The notes: generated by a model not told the origin, from the sequence alone. A stretch of DNA of 64,000 nt from Poa pratensis (GCA_947311845.1 CAMZMU010000035.1:392001-456000); one strand, 5' to 3'; shown: positions 47,285-59,955, numbered from the stretch's first letter. A program made the numbers and translations.

Positions 47285-47625
47285 ATGGGAACACAGAATA
47301 ACGCTGTATTTGACAGCGTGCCAAGTTACCACACCATCTGTGGGGCCACAGTGCATTTTTTGAAAAAATTCTAAAGTTTACTTGCAAACCTTTGAGAATT
47401 AGCAAAATCTCATTCACCGTTGGGTTTGGGTGACAAGATTTCGTGCAGTTTGATGGGAACACAGAATAACGCTGTATTTGACGGTATGCCAAGTTACGAC
47501 ACCATCTGTGGGGCCATAGTGCATTCTTTGGAAAAATCTCCTAAATTTTACTAGCAAACCTTTGAGAATTAGCAAAATCTTAGTCATCGTTGGGTTTGGG
47601 TGACAAGATTTCGTGCATTCTGCTT
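47285..47625. repeat. 168-bp tandem duplication
   Basis: Two adjacent copies start ATGGGAACACAGAATAACGC (47285 and 47453) and end GGGTTTGGGTGACAAGATTT. They differ by scattered substitutions. Non-coding. Confidence 0.85.
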
Positions 47626-47821
47626 AGCGAACCTGTCGTTTTCGTGCAGAGTTGGCCGCGACCACTATTTGTCGCTCTATGCGAGTCCTATATTCGACTC
47701 GCCTACAGTCAGCTGGCCTATCCCGGTGGCTCTTCGTTCGACTTCCGACTCGTGTCCTCTCCTTATTCTTGTTTTTTTCGTTTCTGAGAGATTGAGCATC
47801 GAGCTGCTCCTCACTTTTATG

Positions 47822-47890
47822 TTTTGAGACGAGGCAAAAGCTTTGCCTTTTATATTGATATAGTAGAAATAAACATGATATGGCCGAAGC
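47822..47890 (-). mobile_element. LINE 3'-end remnant (minus strand)
   Basis: GACGAGGCAAAAGCTTTGCC followed by TTTTATATTGATATAGTAGAA is the inverse of the LINE 3' tail seen at 34430-34462. Only the tail is recognisable. Confidence 0.45.
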
Positions 47891-47899
47891 CAAACAAAA

Positions 47900-49020
47900 A
47901 GCCATACGGTGAGAGCCTACTAAACGGTGAAAAGTATCCTCGGTTTCTTCAACGCATGTACATCCGGCTCAGTGCTCACGGGCCAGGTAAATATCTTTCT
48001 TTCTTTTGGCTGCAATTTCCTATTTGGTTTTATTTTACTTTTTCATTTTTTCATCTTTTTTTGTTTCGTTTTCTTTTTTCGTTTTTATTTTCCCTTTTTT
48101 TGTGGCAATACATGAATATATTCTTTTCAAATCCTGACCTTTTTTTAACCTGTGAGTAATTTTCTCGAACCCGGGAATAATTTTTTAACCCATGTTTTCG
48201 AACTCACTAACATTTATTAATACATGAACATTTAATTAACACTTATTCCAAGAAATAAACCCTTTTCATAACAAAAACACGTTTTGAACCCCTCTAATTT
48301 TTCGGTGCACACAAATTTTACTTTCATTTCTGTTCACTATTATTTTCGTTTCACCTGTATTTTTGGTTCACTTTGGTGAAACCTTTCAAATTAGGCACGG
48401 ATACAAATATTTTTGGTCACCTAATTCGTTGTCAAGCTTTATGTGTTAAAAAATCATTCATATATTCATTGTGACCATTTTGTAAACACATGATCAAGAT
48501 TTTCGTAGAATACAAGATTAAAAAAATGTTTTTAACATATAATTTTTGAAAAAATTTCCAAATTGAAAAGGGAAACAATGTGGAAAAAATCATAAGCAAA
48601 AAGGAAAAGAAAAATGCGCGTATTCTAATCGCTGAATTTTTATGTGACTGGTCGCTCGTTCTTTTTTCTTTTTTTACGATTGGAGCGCTGGTCGTTCGCT
48701 AGGAGATACGTCCGTGCACACTGGCCCAGGCCCATGTAGTGGCAAAGCGAGTGAGCGAGCGGAGCCTGCGTGGGCTGCGGGCCAGCGGGCCTGCGGCCGC
48801 TGTTGCCGCTCGGGCTTCTCTATTGGGCAGCCGGGATTTGTCCAGATTGTTGGCTGTTGTTTGCGCTTTGTGCCTCTCACAAGTCACATGCGTAGCTTCA
48901 GGTTGCATTTTTTCTTTTTTGCCACGGTGTGCTTAGTTTCAGGTTTATAATCAAACCCAGCTTTAGACAAGTTCCTATGAACACACGAGATGCTGCCAAG
49001 TTTTAGACGTGATGTTCTTT
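47900..49020. other. Intergenic, nothing recognised
   Basis: Polypyrimidine-rich at 48000-48110 and AT-rich to 48640, then a GC-rich patch at 48700-48860 with no recognisable protein. Confidence 0.4.
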
Positions 49021-49024
49021 ACTA

Positions 49025-49139
49025 CTCCCTCTGTCCCAAAATAAGTGTCTCAGATTTTGGGATGGAGGGAGTAGTAAGTGTCTCAGATGTATTATGCAGA
49101 TACATCCACTCTGGCAACACTATTTTGGGATGGAGGGAG
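49025..49139. mobile_element. Rearranged Stowaway MITE (115 bp)
   Basis: CTCCCTCTGTCCCAAAATAA at the left and TTTTGGGATGGAGGGAG at the right are flanked by TA (49023-49024, 49140-49141). An extra inverted end (GGGATGGAGGGAGTA, to 49071) lies inside, so the first 47 bp already form a minimal hairpin. Confidence 0.75.
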
Positions 49140-49499
49140 TAGTAATTAGAGTGTGGTAGAGTGATAACGAGGTGAGAATTAGGATTTGATAATACCCGGT
49201 CGACTTTTTTTTATATTTGAGGTCGACTCCGTGATTGGTCAAAAGTCGCAAGTGGGTTGTAACATAAGTTTTATTGTGCAAATATATTGAAACTGAGTTT
49301 TTTTACAGTTACAAATGAATTCCAACTAAGCAAAAAATGTGTTTAACCATTGGATTTGCGTCGTGCTAGTATGACAGTTGCAAGCAACTGGGTGCAACTG
49401 TCAATATGTTGAGGCACAAGTTGCACTTTCCAAATACTAAAAATACACAAGAGGGAGTATGTCTTAAGGTGATGGTTGGTACGTCGTGCTCGTTTTGCA

Positions 49500-49910
49500 A
49501 TTTAGCCCCTACAAAAAGCGGATATTAACGCGCAGTCCTTTTTAAAGTTGTATACCGGTTCGATTGTTTTCCCCCGGACGCTAGGTGGACGTGTCTCAGC
49601 ACGCCTGCGACAGCCCCGATTCCTACGCCGGCGGCGCTGATCTTTGCTGCCCTCGCGCCCTCTCCTCCTCCGGAGAGATGGGGCGCTGTGTTTCTGCCGC
49701 CCCTCCGCCCTCCAGCCCCACCGATGCCGACACCTTCGAAGACGGGAAGAGGCCGGTGGCTCGACGCGCTCCAAATCTGCCGGCTGCATCTGATTCGACG
49801 CGCTCCAAATCTGCCGGCTGCATCCGATGCGTGCTGAGCGGCGGGCAATCGGCAATCGCCATCCTCGCCGAAGGCGAAGCCGCCGCCGCGTCCTCGCGTT
49901 GATCCACGCG
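49500..49910. other. GC-rich patch with a 34-bp tandem repeat; possible captured exon
   Basis: Sharply GC-rich DNA in AT-rich surroundings. GACGCGCTCCAAATCTGCCG occurs twice, 34 bp apart (49762, 49796). Several frames are open on both strands, as expected from GC bias, and none gives a known protein. Confidence 0.3.
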
Positions 49911-51353
49911 TCAACCTGCCCGCTCTATCGAGCTGCTTCTTTGATGTCCAGCAAGAAGCACAAGCTTATACGTGCTCCTAAAGAGTGAATCTGAAAATTC
50001 ACGCGTTGACCTATGGCAGCAAGCGCAGCGTGGCGCCGTTTCCCGTCCAGGGTTGCACTCGGAGATTGCCAGGCCGTGGTGGTTTTCCAGTTCGGGGTTG
50101 ATGATTTTTCTGCTCCCTTCTCATGCTTGATGACTTTCAGGTAGCACAAGGTCAGACGTTCAGAACACATCAGGCTACAAGATACAAGCTGCACACATGC
50201 ATGGTACATTCTGAGTCTACATGTGTATCTTATCATGTCTTGTGACTTCTCTCTTTCCCATCAAGAAGTGTGAATGTTTCTCTCGTATATGTTGCAAAGA
50301 CAAATCCCCTGTCAGCCTGTATTTGATTGTATGCAAATATTATTTATTTTCTGTGCTACAGTCACGGCATGACACTGAGATGTTCAGGCTTGTATTCTGC
50401 TGCTCATAGGAGAACTGCCCTAGATGTGTTATTTCGTCATAACGTGTATACATTTTGATTTTACAAATTTGATCACAACAGTTTATGTGTTCGTGTTATG
50501 TTCATCTCAATCTTTATTGAAGAAAAATTATGCCCATCTCAACATCTGTACGAGCTAACAAGTTCGGCTTAAAAATATGCACCAATCCTCTCCGGTAAGT
50601 GAGTAGAGGTATCATATCCATGCAACATGGGAACACCATTAAAAGAAAAATCCAAGGACATGCTGTTTTAGAACGTACTACAGTCTTCTATTTATCTACA
50701 TGTTCTTAATGGACCTTTTGTAATAGCATTGAGGAGGTGTAGATGTTATCTGCAAGTAAAATAGGTACTCCTAACTTATCTGAAAGGAAAATAAATCCGG
50801 CTTTGGGGCTTCTGAACCTTGCAAACTTATTTTACAATTGCGAGATATTTTACTATTCAAGGCAGGGCAGAAAGCTCACCACAAACACTGTTGTAAAAAG
50901 TGGGTTGATAATCGTTGCAATGTCTCCCAAAATCATGGGATGTGGCATACAAGGGTTTGAGAAAACTTCGGTACACAACTGTGAGTGACATGTTCGAGTG
51001 GGTTGACTATGATGTATAAGGGTGGTGTTGTTGGAGTGGGGAACTACAAAGTGTAATGGTGAAAGAGGTGAAGCCAAGGAGCTGGTGTGAAGAAAAAGGG
51101 ATGACGAAATGCGTCCTTGTCATGTCTTTACGGTTCTACGTTATATATAGGGAGAGAGAGCACAAGAGAGAGGATGTGGTGATAGAGAAAGAGAGACATG
51201 ACAAATGCAGTGTGAACTATAAACATGAGAAATAAGATGGCAGTACAATTAAAATGTCTGAATAAAATGTGTCTTCGTTCACGCATTCTTTGTATAACCT
51301 GATTTTTACAAAATCATTATACATCTTTATTTTTGCGTCGATGAAATTTAATG

Positions 51354-51383
51354 GCCCGTGGCAATGCACGGGCATTCAACTAG
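51354..51383 (+). mobile_element. Helitron 3' terminus (plus strand)
   Basis: Hairpin GCCCGTG (51354-51360) with CACGGGC (51367-51373), then ATTCAACTAG ending at 51383 and a flanking T. This is the classic grass Helitron 3' end. The 5' TC end was not located; the body lies to the left, possibly including the GC-rich patch at 49.5-49.9 kb. Confidence 0.65.
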
Positions 51384-51399
51384 TGTGTAACTATAATAT

Positions 51400-52660
51400 T
51401 ATGATTTATGAAAGTAGTTATTTTTATAAGTTTGTACTTGCTTCTATTCTTTTTTAAACTATTTTATGTTAATCGCATGCATGTGTGTGTAATACGTACA
51501 GTGTAATCACTTGCCACAAAATTTATTTTTTTCCCCATTTTAGATTCGTTATTAGCTCCAGATTGTACACTGTATATGATTTGGCTTTTACTTGAATTCA
51601 ATCAAGTGATCTTATTACCAGAGAAATCTATTGCAGCCTTAAAACAAATAAAACATCCCATGTGAAGAAAAGAGAGGAAAATGCTATACTGCATTGGAAG
51701 CTAGCGCTAGTTCATAATTTGTTTTGTTACCAACAAAATCAACTATACAATACAATCGACTGAGATTTAAAAAAATCTCCACCGAGGCCTAGAGACTGCC
51801 AACCTTTATACACGCATGACCAGTTAACCGGCGTCTATGACAGGTCGGGCCAACGGGTCAAAACTTATGAAATTGCATAGCCAGTCCCACGTGTCAGATA
51901 TTTGACAAATATTAACCCATTTCCGAAGTATATCTAACAATTGAAGAGGGCCTACAAATCAGTGTTTGCTTAGCAAGTAACAAATGGACCCTCTTTCCTC
52001 ACCTTCCCACGAGCCAGAGGAACCTGCCTGACCTCAGCAACTCTGCCCCCTCCTGCCTCCTGCTGCCCAGCCTATCGCGACTCCGCATCCTGACCCGGCC
52101 AGAACCGCCGTGTCCCCGTGTCCAACTCCAGCTGAACCTCAAAGACTCCTGCTTCGTCCTGTCCCCCCGCTTCCCCGCTCCCTGCTCTATCCACCGAGAT
52201 GGCCGAAGGGGTGATGTCATGGGACTGCGCTCGACCAGCCTCGCGCATGCTTGTGCCAGAGGTGTCACCCACCACCTGTGAGCCCGGCGATCGGCGGATT
52301 CACACCATGCCACAACCACCATGAGCTCCCTCGCTTGGGAGAAAGCTCATCCTAGCACCGCTACCGTCGGATCTGCATGAGCTTTGTCAGGTGGAGGCAC
52401 CGGCAACAACGAGGGGAAGGGGGAGACTAGGGAGGGTGGTGGAGTTGGGGGAGCAGGGTCGCCACGCTGGGAAGGGACGACGTGGACGCATGGTGTACAT
52501 TATGTCCGCTCGTGGAACACACGAGACAATCAATCGCACCACAATGTACAAACACTCGCTCTCTTTTTTATCGGGATCGATCCGATCTGATGATCTGTGT
52601 TGCTGTATCGATCTGCAACCGTGTGATGTATATATTCAGTTTAGTTCAATTTTATTCAAG
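51400..52660. other. Upstream region of the lectin gene, no separate gene supported
   Basis: AT-rich to 51950. The segment 52000-52480 is GC-rich with open frames on both strands but no recognised protein. Confidence 0.4.
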
Positions 52661-52680
52661 TATGTCTGCATCAACCTGTC

Positions 52681-52699
52681 CACGTGGACGCGCCACGTG
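52681..52699 (+). promoter_or_regulatory. Paired G-box / ABRE-like sites upstream of the lectin gene
   Basis: CACGTGG at 52681 and CCACGTGT around 52693-52700 are two ACGTG cores within 20 bp, about 120-135 bp before the TATA box. Such pairs commonly bind bZIP factors and mediate abscisic acid response. R40/EUL lectins are known as ABA- and stress-inducible, which fits. Confidence 0.55.
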
Positions 52700-52814
52700 T
52701 GCACCGCCGATCCGACGCGTCCACCGGGGTCGCCATCCATCGTGTGTGCTCCATTGGCGCCACGTCCAGCGCACTCTCGCTCTCCGTCGACATCCCGCGC
52801 CGACGACGCGACTG

Positions 52815-52820
52815 TATATA
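52815..52820 (+). promoter_or_regulatory. TATA box of the lectin gene
   Basis: CTGTATATAGG lies about 90 bp before the ATG at 52907, with a CA/CT-rich leader between them. Confidence 0.65.
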
Positions 52821-52906
52821 GGCCAGCCACCGGGAAGCTCGGACCAGATCCATCCAGCTCCATCATCTCCATTTCCCCACCCACCCACCGACCAGATCAA
52901 TCAATC

Positions 52907-55637
52907 ATGGACTTCCCCCACCGCCACGGCCATGGCCACGGCCGCCGCGACGACGACGACGACGAATCCGACCGCCGCGCGCCCGCCCCTGGATACGGCG
53001 CACCCGCCCCCGCCTACGGGCGCGAGGACGAGTACGGCCGCCACGCCCGGCCCCGGCCTACGGCGCCCCCGCCTACGGTGGCGGTCGCGAGGACGACTAC
53101 GGCCGCCGCGCCCCGGCTCCCGCCTACGGCGCCCCCGCCCCGGCCTACGGTCGCGAGGACGACTACGGCCGCCACGCCCCTGCCCCGGCCTACGGCGGCG
53201 GAGGCTACGGCGCGCCGGCCCCGGCGGCGTACGGTGGCGGGGGCCGCGAGGACGACTACGGGCGCCACGCCCCTGCTCCCGCCTACGGCGGCGGCCGCGA
53301 CGACGGGTACGGCGCGCCGGCGCACGGCAACGTCGTCCACGTGTCCCACGAGTCCGGCGCCGAGAGGCCGCACTACGGGGGCGGCGGGTACGGCAACGAG
53401 ACCCGCCCGCACCACGGCGGCGGGGGCGGCAGCACGCAGCAGACGTACCGGATCGTGTGCAAGGCCGGGGAGGACAGCTTCAGCCTCGGCACCAGGGGCG
53501 GCAAGGTCTGCCTCGTCCGCACCGACCAGGACGACGACGCGCAGGTAGATCGGTCTCCACTCCACAATCGAGATGTTGATGCTTACAGATCCCAAATTTT
53601 GGCTAATTTGATGCGGTGATCTGGAGTTTTGGCGTACGCGTTCATGTCCGTTGTCCGTTTCTTTGTGGGGAACACGAAAAATTCTGTCTTTGCTTCAGTA
53701 ATTTTCCCCACTGACCATGCGATCGATGTGTGTGCAGCACTGGATCAAGGACATGAAGTTCAGCACCAGGGTGAAGGACGAGGAGGGATACCCGGCCATC
53801 GTGCTCGTCAACAAGGCCACCGGAGAGGCTCTCAAGCACTCCCTCGGCCAGTCACACCCCGTAAGCTACCCTTCATCCATCCTTCCTTCTTTCAGGCGAG
53901 CACACCCTCCATTTCGAAAATAAATAAATAAATTAGACGAGCAGCCATTGCATTGCACAGATGAAAAACAAAAGAGGACAAGCCTGAAAGAACAGAAACA
54001 CATCTGAAACTTATTGGTGAATAATCACTACCACTGTTGCAGTACCCACTTTTTGTCTGAAATCATATCAGCTTGACCAGCATGAATCACATTTGCTAGT
54101 AGTAGGTGCCAATGTGTCATCTTCAGCAAACATTTGTCAATTTTCTGTCCGTGTCAAAAACTTAACATCTCTGACTCTCATGTTCAGCATATCATGTAAA
54201 AAGTTGTCAAGTGTACCTGATGTGATCTGCGACAGTGCCTCACGTTATCGTATCCATGTGCCTACATATAAGACAGTATTTCTCTGTCGTCCATGTGCAC
54301 TGTATTGACAAATACATACATATCAGAGTAGTATCACCACGCATAGACCACATGTCATAGGACTAGTTTTTCCTACATTTATGTTAGCAGTGGTTGTGCG
54401 AATGAAAAATCCAAAGGTGACATGCACATCTCAGCTTACTGGTAGTGTGAAAATTGTGTTGCTTCAGCTAATAATCACTCCTAGGTTTGCAGCAACTTTT
54501 TTGTCTAAAACCATACAACAAACTAGTTAACTAGGCTAGCATGAACTGGATGTTTATCCTTGCGCTCTTGAGTAATAGTGGTGCATAAATATGTTACTTC
54601 TCCCACCTGTGTCCATGTGCAGTGTCATGTTCAGCCATTTTTTAATCAAATTGTCAGTGCGCTTGCTCTTATATACGATGCCGTTTCATATGATCACATC
54701 CATGTGCACATATATAAAAGGGTTGTTTAAGTTCATGCCCCTGGTTTCTTAGCTGTACTCACTTTTCCCCACGCTCTATTTTTTTCTCATTTGTGAAGGA
54801 TTCTAGGGGCTTTAAACAATTTTTTCTACGATTGTACATGTGCACTGTCTACTTGTTGGGTGACACTTGCTCTAAGATAATATGATGAACTCTTTAGACA
54901 TCAAGACCATACTGGTATAGAATATAATTTGGTAATCGACTAATCGCTACTAGTTGTCACGTGGTCATATCCTCATGCTAAAGCCACATTATTGTGATTT
55001 CGCTCATCTTCTGCTCTGTTTCTCGGATCCTTATTACTACACCCCACTGGTATCTCGATTTGTTTTGCTAGGTTCTTCTGACCCGCTACAACCCGGACTC
55101 CCTGGACGAGTCGGTCCTCTGGACCGAGAGCAGGGATGTCGGGGAAGGCTACCGCTGCATCAGGATGGTGAACAACATCTACCTCAACTTCGATGCACTC
55201 AACGGCGACAAGGACCACGGGGGTGTGCGCGATGGGACCACCCTTGTGCTGTGGGAGTGGGCCGAGGGCGACAACCAGCGCTGGAAGATCGTTGCCTGGT
55301 GTAAGTTCTCCTGGGTTTGCCCCATATTCTCGTTTACTATTGTGCCAGTTCAGTTTCTTAGCCTAGAAAAATAGCATGTTGCAAGGATTACCCAACAGTT
55401 TGGTTAGTTAATTTCCATTTGTTTCTCATGCAAATAGGGTCACCATTCAAACATAAAACTAGTTGCACGTATAGTTTCTGATTTCACCTGCGATGCCGAC
55501 TGTTGTCTGTTCAAATTTAGGAACCATCACTAACCAAAGCAATCTAACTATTGCTGTAAATCCTGAAAATTACTAGAGCAACATAGTATCATGTTAAAAA
55601 TTTGGGGATTGATTTGTGTCTTGTACTGATGGCAGGA
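52907..55637 (+). pseudogene. EUL-domain (Ricin-B-like, R40/EULS) lectin gene with a 1-bp frameshift in exon 1
   Basis: EUL lectins are nucleocytoplasmic carbohydrate-binding proteins linked to drought and ABA response; they lack a catalytic toxin chain. Exon 1 is 52907-53544, exon 2 is 53738-53860, exon 3 is 55072-55300, and a fourth exon starts at 55636. The N-terminus (MDFPHRHGHGHGRRDDDDDE) leads into Tyr/Gly/Pro/Ala-rich repeats (APAPAYG, GREDDYGRH). The EUL domain starts TYRIVCKAGEDSFSLGTRGG and continues HWIKDMKFSTRVKDEEGYPA, LDESVLWTESRDVGEGYRCI, then DHGGVRDGTTLVLWEWAEGD and WKIVAW. The stop is split by the last intron (TGG T|GA). Near 53049 the N-terminal frame shifts by one base relative to the EUL frame; everything after it is clean. 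An assembly error in this GC-rich repeat is quite possible, in which case the gene is intact (about 330 aa). It is typed as a pseudogene only because of that base. Confidence 0.85.
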
Positions 55638-55699
55638 AGAATGCACGGAACGGTTTGTTGGTTCAAGCAGCGCCATCTGATTAATAAGCTGAATGTCTT

Positions 55700-56870
55700 C
55701 TGGAATAAAAAGGATGGTGCAGATGTATGTGAGTGATCTGCCTGTTTTGTTTGAGCAGCCAAACTTTATCTTACATATAATCAATCTGTAATGATGGATT
55801 ATTGGACCAGTTGTGTGTGTGTGATGGATGTATGCAAAAACCAGTGCTTGTTACATGTTTGTGAATTGTAATTTGAATGGTTTGCCCCATCAAATTATTG
55901 TAATGGAGATATTATGTATCTTTGTTTACTTTCTGAGATCTTTGAGGTGTGGACACTTTGGTATCGTTGGGGAATTGGGATCAAGAATATCCCTATCTTC
56001 TTTTCAAAAAAAAGTATTGGAGGTCAGCTGGTAGCTAGGTAGGTTATCATTTTCGAGATTGGGGAATGGGGATAATGCTGATATGATTCCATCCAGCTAC
56101 TTTATTTTTATTCTTTTTATGCTCTTATTCTTCCAGCTATCTTTAGCGAATATTGTTTTGTCCACTGAGAGTGTGGGTCGTGGTGGTTGCACGTTGCCAT
56201 CTGCTAAATAAGTAGTAGAGTGAAGATTAAGCTGCCATGTGGATGTGGTACACGAACTGTGCTGATGTGATGCCAAATTAATTAAGTGTCATCTGTTCCG
56301 ATGAAATGACTTGTTCTATATCTATCTGTCGTACCAACAAGAAAGGAAGTTCCTAAAATTGTTTTAGTTAATCTTATACTAGCACTATCCAGTGATTATC
56401 CAAATATACAGTGGGCTTCGCCTTCAAAATTCCATGGTAGATTTCCAAATTATGTCCTTCTCTTCTGAAAATGGCTTTGCCAGTTATATCTGCCCATGGT
56501 GTAATTTTACATGTCTAGGCATCTAGCATATTAAATGTTGTATGTACTAGGAACAATTTACACTCGTCAATAATTTTTTTTTTTTGAGGTATCACACTCG
56601 TCAATAATTGCGTTGCATAGTTTGTATCTCTGGTTTTTAGCGGACATTACTGGATATATTTTGCGAAGGCCGTCCAGCCGTGAATAGAGGTAGCAGACGT
56701 TTGAAGCTCATCACCAGTGGGCCGGCCCAACAAGTGCGACGCCTTGTCCTTTTCTTTCTTTGTTTTACTGTTCTCCCTTTGTTGTACGGAGTAATATTTA
56801 ATTCATTCCCTTTCTTGCATTCATTTCATGCTTTCAGTTTCCTTTTGTTATTATATTGGAGCAACATAAC
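55700..56870. other. Lectin 3' UTR and intergenic, nothing else recognised
   Basis: Probable 3' UTR to about 55930. The rest is AT-rich spacer with a T-run at 56574. Confidence 0.4.
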
Positions 56871-56874
56871 TTTC

Positions 56875-57110
56875 TTCGCTCTGTTTTCCATGCTTGCACA
56901 AAACACATATGAGGTTGATTTTCACTTTGTGCTAGAACATGTTGCTCAGAAGTTGCTTCAGATACGGTTTATCTTCTCCAAGGAGGCAAGGACCAACTAG
57001 CTGATATCTTCACCAAGCCTTTACCACTACCACTATTCAAGGCTTGTAAGCCAATCTCAACTTGCATGGACCGATTGAGATTGATAGAGGGTGATAAACT
57101 ACATATTCAG
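56875..57110 (+). mobile_element. Copia retrotransposon pol 3' remnant
   Basis: Reads HFVLEHVAQKLLQIRF and, after a frame break, DQLADIFTKPLPLPLFKACK. This is the RNase H-end signature of Copia polyproteins. TGATAGAGGGTGATAAACTA follows at 57083, which may be the start of a 3' LTR or its polypurine flank. Only about 80 codons remain. Confidence 0.75.
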
Positions 57111-58540
57111 TATACTCATGTATAGGTGTATTGTACCCCTTGTATACCTTGAACACTGTATAGCTTGTATGGTTTTTAAACTGGGTCATCTCTTTCTATC
57201 TATTCGAACGGTGGATATGACCACTTGACCTCAAAACAATAATCCAATCCAAAATCAATCTGACATTTACTTTTCAGTTTCTGGAAATTTGGGGGACTAC
57301 AAAGAGACAACTTTTATGAATCTTTCAGTCAAACCTAACTCTGAAAGTAAGATGACATGCTAGTTTCAACAAATATTAACAAGAAAATAGGTTATCTCGT
57401 GGCCCAGACAAAGCACGGAAATTTATCGAAAATTCACATTGGCTCTCGAGCTCATATGCTCTTGATAGATTATACAAAATTTGAAAACTAGTAAAAGATT
57501 TCTAAAAATTCAGAAACAATTAGGGACGGACATATACAGATGTTCTACTTACATGCCAAATTTCGTGGTGAAATGACATTTGGTCCATTCTATGCAAAAA
57601 TGACAAATTAGTGGCCGAAATGGGATTTGAACATCCACTACAAGAAATATGCTGACTTGTGACCCTCAAAATTGGTCACAGAAATGGTCATGAACTGTCA
57701 TTTGTGACCAAAAACGATTGGTCAAAAGATGAGCGTCACTAATGGCAGTTTGCGACCATTTTTGGGGATTGGTCATAGAGGATTGTGACCAAAAACAAAG
57801 GTCACAAATTCTATGACCAATTGTTTTGGTCACTACCAGTCTTGCCAGTCCACGTCGGATCCAACGTGGCAGAGCTGACGTGGCAAAATTGTGACCAAAT
57901 GAAATGGTCGTAAATCAGAATCAGCCCAATCCAGTTCAGTCGTCTAAATGGGCCTAGCCCAATAATTCAGCCCATTTAACATTTTTTTTTCTCTTAGCAA
58001 ATTTGGCGGCAAGATGGGCCGGGCCCAGCAATTTGGCCTTTTATTTCTTGGGCCATGGGCTTTTTAATCCGAATTTTCAGATTTTATTTTCATTTAATCT
58101 TTTAGGATGAGTCCCATCTGTCAGGTTCTAGAAGGTGGGCCCACGCTGTCGGGCCAATTTTCTTCATATTTACTTTTCCAGTAGGTAACCAATATTTAAA
58201 TCGGAACAGATTAAAAAACAAGTTAATATTTCAAATAACAGCCAGAATCAATCTGTTACATCATACTGTACAACACAGATACAATAGTATCACAGTTTTA
58301 CAAGCTCTACAATTGTAAAAACAAACAGAAAGTATAATAAGATAGCCAACACAGATACAATAGTATCACAGTTTTACAAGCTCCATGTGTCTGCAATCTT
58401 CTTCAGCAACCACAAACTGGGCTTCTGCTCCTTCGATAGCAGTCACAAAGCTTGTGCTCCTGTCAATCTTCTTTTGCATGGAACTCCTGCAAGTTAGAGG
58501 AAGAACACATTTTTAGAGTGAGTGAATATAATGTCTACTA

Positions 58541-59955
58541 CTAACAAGCAGCAAGGTTGAACATTTTGAAGCAATCATCAGTGGATGCTTTCTCATCTCC
58601 ATATATCTGAATACCAGCAATGTGATGAGTCCTGTTATGTCAATAGAGGTTCATAATAGCCGGACTAGAGACACCATGTTAACTTACCTCAAAGGTGAAA
58701 GGCATTGGCACCTTTGCAATGTCATACAGATAATCAGTCGTAGTCCCATGTGCAAGGTACCTAGTAAGTGATGGGATGAAAAAGCATTAGTACATTTCCT
58801 TCGTTGTAAGCCTTAGCATAATAACTCAATTAGATTCACAGAACTTGAGCAACTTGTTAGATGCTACATACCCTACAGCTCCGCCACCTGATCCAACTAG
58901 GCAGCTATCTTGCAAATGGCGACGATTCAAACTCTCTAAAAGTGACCTCATCAACTGAGAAGGCGCTCCATCTGGTGTAGTATTCTTGTGGTCGTATGGC
59001 ATAAACAAGGCCTGTAGTGGAACAGCAGAATGAGAGAATTTGTAAAGCAACAGCTAGTGGCATCGATCACGACTTAATTTACTAAGGTTCTATACCACTA
59101 TGGGAACTACACATGAGATTGTGGTACTAAAGCCGTGTTAGATGTTAGATCCCTCCCTCCCATTCATGAAGTATTAGGAATCTTGCTATTATGTGACAAA
59201 GTGTGGTATAGCAGAAGAACAAAATGGCTGCATTACCTCCATTCCAGAATGCACATTAACCCAGATATGTGGTTTAAATGACTTGGATAATTCTTGCATG
59301 ATCTGAGCCTCAGGTTCGCTGAAAGGAGCAGTACCAGGATCCTCCTCGAATGGGTTATAATCCTGCATACAGGATATATATATAGCATAGTAAGATAGAT
59401 GGTGTGCACATAAGTAAAGTCTGATTAATCAACCTAACAACCAACAAAGAACATGCATGGTAAAAAGATAGTCAACATGATATATAAAGGTGCATTTGCT
59501 CAAAGTGTACACAAGATTGGCAAATTTATGATTACCCAACATAAATAAGAAAGAATATACATGGTGCAGAACCACAGCTACACTTAGTCTGTCGGTTCGC
59601 AAAGATCTGATTTTTTTAATTCAACTTTACTGTTCCTAAATGGCAATCAACCTAGTTCTTCTAGGGCAATGCGATGCAATTTGCTATAAATTAAACAAGT
59701 TCACTTAGTAATTTAACAAGTTCTCAAAAAAGGTTTTCGCAAAAAGAAGTCCATAAACTGTGGAGATTGACATAAAAGACTAAAAGTATTCAAGATTACA
59801 CCTAAGATGTATTTTAACAAAAACATTTAGCTGAATCCAAAATGAGTCAGGTTTTCTTTGTGCAAAACGATAAACAACTGGGAAACAAACCTTTTCCTTC
59901 TTTCCCCAATCGACGCTCCAATTTCTATTAAGATCAACTCCTCTTCCTTCATAAG
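58541..59955 (-). pseudogene. Captured 3' part of an M14 zinc carboxypeptidase gene
   Basis: Five minus-strand exons with good splice sites: about 59955-59891 (GRGVDLNRNWSVDWGKKEK), 59362-59237 (DYNPFEEDPGTAPFSEPEAQ to HIWVNVHSGME), 59011-58872 (ALFMPYDHKNTTPDGAPSQL to GSGGGAV), 58760-58688 (YLAHGTTTDYLYDIAKVPMP) and 58606-58541 (IYGDEKASTDDCFKMFN). The phases join without stops. The Asn-Arg substrate pair (LNRNW), the third zinc ligand His (VNVHSG) and the catalytic Glu (FTFEIYG) are present. The HxxE that supplies the first two zinc ligands is not found upstream, and the C-terminus is cut after KMFN with a new LAAC ending. It is therefore a fragment, probably inactive as a peptidase. Its position next to a CACTA left end suggests capture. 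Confidence 0.82.

Noticed and set aside
48000..48110. Polypyrimidine tract as a regulatory element
   Set aside because: Simple-sequence bias without a neighbouring gene start or splice acceptor.
52391..53548. Long plus-strand open frame (385 codons) over the lectin region
   Set aside because: It starts in the promoter and, beyond the frameshift, is out of phase with the conserved EUL frame. Its Thr/Pro/Arg-rich composition comes from reading a GC-rich repeat in the wrong frame.
53014..53595. 193-codon minus-strand frame opposite lectin exon 1
   Set aside because: Antisense shadow of the GC-rich coding repeats; no domain, and its composition mirrors the repeat.
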